Below are positions 29,801 through 32,142 of a stretch of DNA of 32,142 bases, one piece after another (positions within the stretch are counted from its first letter, which is position 1; each line of letters opens with the position of its first letter). The DNA is from Verrucomicrobiota bacterium (lineage in GTDB: Bacteria; Verrucomicrobiota; Verrucomicrobiia; Limisphaerales; UBA8199), in the NCBI GenBank assembly GCA_003176045.1, contig PSRM01000347.1:1-32142 (forward strand), given 5' to 3'. Below the pieces are notes generated by a model. That model was not told where the DNA came from, made no database searches, and worked only from the letters and a program-made list of their open reading frames with translations. The position numbers were made by a program, and so were the translations under genes.

Positions 29801-32142
29801 CTGCCGCTGGGCGGATTGCAAACCAGGCTCACCGGCGAGCAACCACCGGAAGCCGTGCTGGTGTAGAAGACCGTGGCGCCGCTGCAACCCGTTGGATTGA
29901 CCGTGATATTGGATGAGCATGTAACAATGACCGGAGCGCACGTCGGTTTGCTGACCGTGACCATGAACGAGCAGGTGGCGTGATTGCCGCAGGCATCGGT
30001 GGCCGTGCAGCTCACGGGCGTGGTCCCCAGCGGGAAGCTGCTGCCGCTGGGCGGATTGCAGGACAGGAATGGAGTTCCACAACCGCCTGAGGCAGAACTG
30101 GTGTAGAACACCACAGCGGAATTGTTCGTGCAGCTCGAGGTCGTTACGGTGATGTTCGTCGAGCAGTTCACCACCACTGGCGGACACGAGGTCACAGTAA
30201 CGCTGAACGAGCAATACTGTGTCTGGCAGCAAGAGTCATTGGCTGTGCAGGTGACCATGCTCGTGCCGATCGGGAAGATGCTTCCACTGCCCGGGCTGCA
30301 ATTCAGGGTGGGGGTTCCATCGCAGCCGCCGAAGGCTGTGCTCGTGAAATAGACGGTCGCTCCGTTGCAACTGGTGGCCCCGGTGGTGATGTTCGAGGAA
30401 CAGGTGAGCAGGATCGGCCGGTTGGTCACAGTGACGCTGAAACCACAAGTTACCATCTGGCCCGCAGCATCGGTGGCGGTGCAGGAAACGGGCGTAGTGC
30501 CGACCGGGAAGATGCTGCCGCTGGCTGGGCTGCAATTGAGGCTTGGAGAACCACTGCATCCGCCGTTGGCCGTGCTGGTGAAGTACACCGTCGCCCCACC
30601 GCAACTGGTGGCGAACGTTGCGATGTTCGACGAGCAAGTGAGCTGTATGGGATAATTGGTCACGGTCACCGTAAAGCTGCACATAGTCGTGCCGCCGCAC
30701 GAATCGCTGGCCTGGCAGGTGACGGTGGTGGTGCCGATGGGGAACGTGCTGCCGCTGGGCGGATTGCACAGAACGCTCGGAGTTGGATCGCAGCCGCCGG
30801 AAACCGTGCTGTTGTAGTACACTGTTGCCCCGCTGCAACTGGTTGCGCCGGTGGTGATGTTCGACGAGCAAGTGAGCACGAAAGGCGTGTTGGTCACGGT
30901 GACCGTGAAACTGCACATGGCGCTGCCGCCGCAATTATCGCTGGCCTGGCAGGTGACCGTTGTCGTTCCGACCGGGAAGGTGCTGCCGCTGGGCGGGTTG
31001 CACACCAGAGCGGGCGGCGGACTGCAACCGCCGCTTGCAGTGCTGTAATAAGTCACCACGGCTCCGGCAGGACTGGTAGCGGCCACATTGATGTTCGATG
31101 AGCAAGTCACCGAAACAGGCGTCGGCGGGTTGGTCCTCAGGCCCATCGTTCCAGGTGCGGTTATCGTAGGCGACCAGGTATTGCCGCCATCCAGGCTTAC
31201 TTCGGTGAAGATATCGAAGAAGCTGCTGACGTGATAGTTGTTCGATGAATCGGTACGCACGCTGGTGCGGCCCAGGGAAGCCTTGGATGGACTCTCCCGA
31301 ACCATGACGCCTCCCGGGAGGTTGCCGCCCGACAAGTTCAAGGAGAGCATCTCGGTATCGAAATAGCGCGTGGCGCCGTTGTCCTCGTCCGAACGGCTAT
31401 TGACCTGCACCTGCACGCTGGCCGGGGCCGAGAACGGCTGGAAGCTGGCCCCGCCATTCATGGAAATCAACCCGCTGACGGTCGAACCAAAGTTCTCGGT
31501 TTGACCGCCACCCGGTGGCGGCGGCGGATAGGTCTGTGTGAACCGGTTGTGGCTGGCATTGGTGATGATGATGCCGTTGGCATAGAGCGCGTGCCACCTG
31601 GCCGGGCTAACGTAGTTGCCATCCAGCGGCGGCAGGTTCGGATTGGGCTTGGGCACCTCGGGCGCGATGGGTGTCAACTCCATGCGCACGGGGCCGTTTG
31701 TGGCCGGCTGCCAGGTGGCGCCGCCATCGGTGCTCAACTCGACAAAGATGTCGAAGAAGCTGTTTATCTGGTAAGTGCCATCGCTCTGCACTTGGGAGAG
31801 GGTCCCGCCACGCGAAGGCAGCGTCGGACTCTCACGTATCATAATGCCGCCAGGCAGACCGTTGAGGTTGAGCGAAGTCATCTCTGTGTCATAGTATCCG
31901 CTCGCGCCGGAGCCAACGCCGACAACGGTGATCTGGACCGGCGCAGGAACGCGCACAGTCTGGAAGCTGTTGCCACCATCGGTCGAGATATCCAGGTCAA
32001 CCTGGGAGTTGAATGACTCATTGTTCGTTGCGCCTGCAGCAGGCGGTTGCAGGGATGAAGTAAAGAACTTGTGACTGGCGTTCCTAATGACAATCCCCTG
32101 CGCAAAGAGCGCGTGCCATTGCTGCGGCGATACATACCCGCC
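26863..32142 (-). CDS. Giant modular secreted protein with HYR domains, N terminus beyond window
   Basis: The frame is open for 1759 codons from the right edge to the stop at 26863-26865, so the N terminus is missing. The layout from N to C is two ~178-residue modules, eight HYR-type domains of about 80 residues, and four more ~178-residue modules. The last part is a C-terminal domain (LVSPTLNGAQFSVSLQSQLG, then SYTLQYKNDIMDPTWTSLG, ending FYRVQVQEDD) of a type common at the ends of secreted verrucomicrobial proteins. Each module starts YVSPxxWHALYAxGI. It contains SxDGG twice (the second in ISSFFDIFTEVSLDGGNTW) and carries DTEMxxLNL and GGxMIRESP in between. HYR domains carry many cysteines, which implies oxidative folding outside the cytoplasm. 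A cell-surface or matrix role is inferred. No catalytic site was found. Confidence 0.9.
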   Translation of the reverse strand, partial: GGYVSPQQWHALFAQGIVIRNASHKFFTSSLQPPAAGATNNESFNSQVDLDISTDGGNSFQTVRVPAPVQITVVGVGSGASGYYDTEMTSLNLNGLPGGIMIRESPTLPSRGGTLSQVQSDGTYQINSFFDIFVELSTDGGATWQPATNGPVRMELTPIAPEVPKPNPNLPPLDGNYVSPARWHALYANGIIITNASHNRFTQTYPPPPPGGGQTENFGSTVSGLISMNGGASFQPFSAPASVQVQVNSRSDEDNGATRYFDTEMLSLNLSGGNLPGGVMVRESPSKASLGRTSVRTDSSNNYHVSSFFDIFTEVSLDGGNTWSPTITAPGTMGLRTNPPTPVSVTCSSNINVAATSPAGAVVTYYSTASGGCSPPPALVCNPPSGSTFPVGTTTVTCQASDNCGGSAMCSFTVTVTNTPFVLTCSSNITTGATSCSGATVYYNSTVSGGCDPTPSVLCNPPSGSTFPIGTTTVTCQASDSCGGTTMCSFTVTVTNYPIQLTCSSNIATFATSCGGATVYFTSTANGGCSGSPSLNCSPASGSIFPVGTTPVSCTATDAAGQMVTCGFSVTVTNRPILLTCSSNITTGATSCNGATVYFTSTAFGGCDGTPTLNCSPGSGSIFPIGTSMVTCTANDSCCQTQYCSFSVTVTSCPPVVVNCSTNITVTTSSCTNNSAVVFYTSSASGGCGTPFLSCNPPSGSSFPLGTTPVSCTATDACGNHATCSFMVTVSKPTCAPVIVTCSSNITVNPTGCSGATVFYTSTASGGCSPVSLVCNPPSGSTFPIGTTPVTCTATDPCGNSQTCGFSVTVSPCPAIVLTCSTNITVTNTSCSSQSAVVFYTSSATGGCSNVTVVCSPPSGSSFPLGTTTVFCSASDGCGHSANCSFTVTVRPPTCPPLIVTCSTNITTSTSSSAGAVVFFTSSSTGGCAPVNLVCSPPSGSTFPPGSTTVTCTASDSCTNSSTCFFTVTVVRNVFVITNTLPPTNTVYVSPALYHALYAQGIIIRDIRHRFFTQSQPPPPLGSSQTETFNSEIDCEVSTDNGTSYHPVTGTAQVTVQVTHSQDTGGASVFNTEMTALNMTAGGIMLRESPTLQSTGQTTIRPTSGGYMVSSFFDIFTEVSVDGGNTWLPSQGPAHVEMHNDPRAVPPVSFGTPALPPPNGQYVSPQQWHALYAQGIIISNVSHRIFGVSFAPPPSAGQTQTESFNSILDMMVSTDGGHTFHYVRAQGPVGVTVSSLGSGASGMYDTEMTSLNLTTQVGTTALMLRVSQTTGTRGEVQQDAQSDGTYRISSFFDVFTELSLDGGNTWNPPTNGPVRMQLTPIAPEVPSSSNFLPMTNAPYVSPAQWHAAYANGIYISNVTHRGFTQNYPPPPAGQGATEIFNSILDLQISLDGGKTYTSVSVPANCQVSVSNNPALGIDPTNFVYDTIMRRISPSGGLPGGMMIRASTNQPSTGRTTIRPDPTAPGNYRISSFFDIFTEISMDGGNTWLASTSPPALMTPRLPAKKRPFPQPNLPPTNSQYISPSTWHALYANGVIISNVTHKRFLANMPPPAHNSTNIHHFGSIVTFLLSMGPGQPFMPMTANADCQVSVANTGFQGSESVFQTEMTSLNLSGGSLPPGVMIRESPTRRSLGETHYAKPGSSNYRISSFFDIFTEVSLDGGNSWSAASSPGYMELHIDPGVPPTVLVSPTLNGAQFSVSLQSQLGLSYTLQYKNDIMDPTWTSLGITSGNGQTLILVDPSIQPHRFYRVQVQEDDSQAQ
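27113..29190 (-). repeat. Four tandem copies of the ~178-residue YVSP/WHALYA module
   Basis: The YVSP/YISP motifs are encoded near 29186, 28662, 28128 and 27588, a spacing of 524-540 bp. Two further copies lie upstream of the HYR array, near 32130 and 31610. Within the giant gene these are diverged at the DNA level but clearly duplicated. Confidence 0.85.
29226..31115 (-). repeat. Eight HYR-type domain repeats (~236 bp each)
   Basis: Each repeat has the pattern TCSSNI, then SGGC, then CNPPSGSTFPxGTTxVTC, then CSFTVTV. Up to six cysteines per copy are positionally conserved. The copies are similar in length (about 78-82 residues). They interrupt the module series between copies two and three. 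Confidence 0.88.

Overview
The window looks like a chromosomal segment of a Verrucomicrobiota bacterium, probably of the Pedosphaera/Limisphaerales type. The evidence is a 51-residue small basic protein of a kind I know from the Planctomycetes-Verrucomicrobia-Chlamydiae group (8044-8199), a very large secreted protein with HYR repeats and a verrucomicrobial-style C-terminal domain, abundant short dispersed repeats between genes, and a diderm envelope (porin-like barrel, lipoproteins, tripartite RND efflux). No rRNA, tRNA, CRISPR array or insertion sequence was recognised. The taxonomic placement is inferred from gene content, not from a marker tree.

Layout. From 1 to 10.7 kb nearly everything is on the minus strand: a partial outer-membrane barrel protein, a TPR/LysM lipoprotein, a membrane protein, a DUF6941-like protein, FolD, an SH3-domain exported protein, an RluB-type pseudouridine synthase, the small basic protein, a tandem universal stress protein, and a TauE/SafE permease with a small membrane protein. 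From 10.9 to 14.0 kb the plus strand carries an M16 peptidase, PyrE, an unknown protein and an orphan RHH antitoxin-like protein. From 14.2 to 20.5 kb lies a complete minus-strand efflux operon (RND permease, then adaptor, then TolC-like channel) with a palindromic operator-like site in its promoter. From 20.6 to 26.7 kb is an accessory stretch: a Tat-exported beta-helix protein, a divergent ECF-sigma-like gene with a zinc-finger anti-sigma-like gene, a TPR/transglutaminase-like protein, a RelE-type toxin-antitoxin pair, and a small gene overlapping a polyvalent-kinase-like gene. From 26.9 kb to the right edge runs one minus-strand gene for a giant secreted protein, incomplete at its N terminus.

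How the genes fit together. Housekeeping functions (FolD, PyrE, rRNA pseudouridylation) are interleaved with envelope and stress functions. The efflux genes form one transport system. The sigma-like, zinc-finger and transglutaminase-like genes could form an envelope-sensing cluster, although the third gene is convergent with the first two. The giant protein combines six copies of a roughly 178-residue module, each with two Asp-box-like motifs, with eight HYR domains, and is most likely an extracellular or surface structure.

The most distinctive non-coding feature is the intergenic DNA. It is built from short tandem arrays (periods 7, 8, 9 and 12) and hairpin-forming dispersed elements. These often touch stop or start codons, and in at least three genes the stop codon lies inside the repeat.
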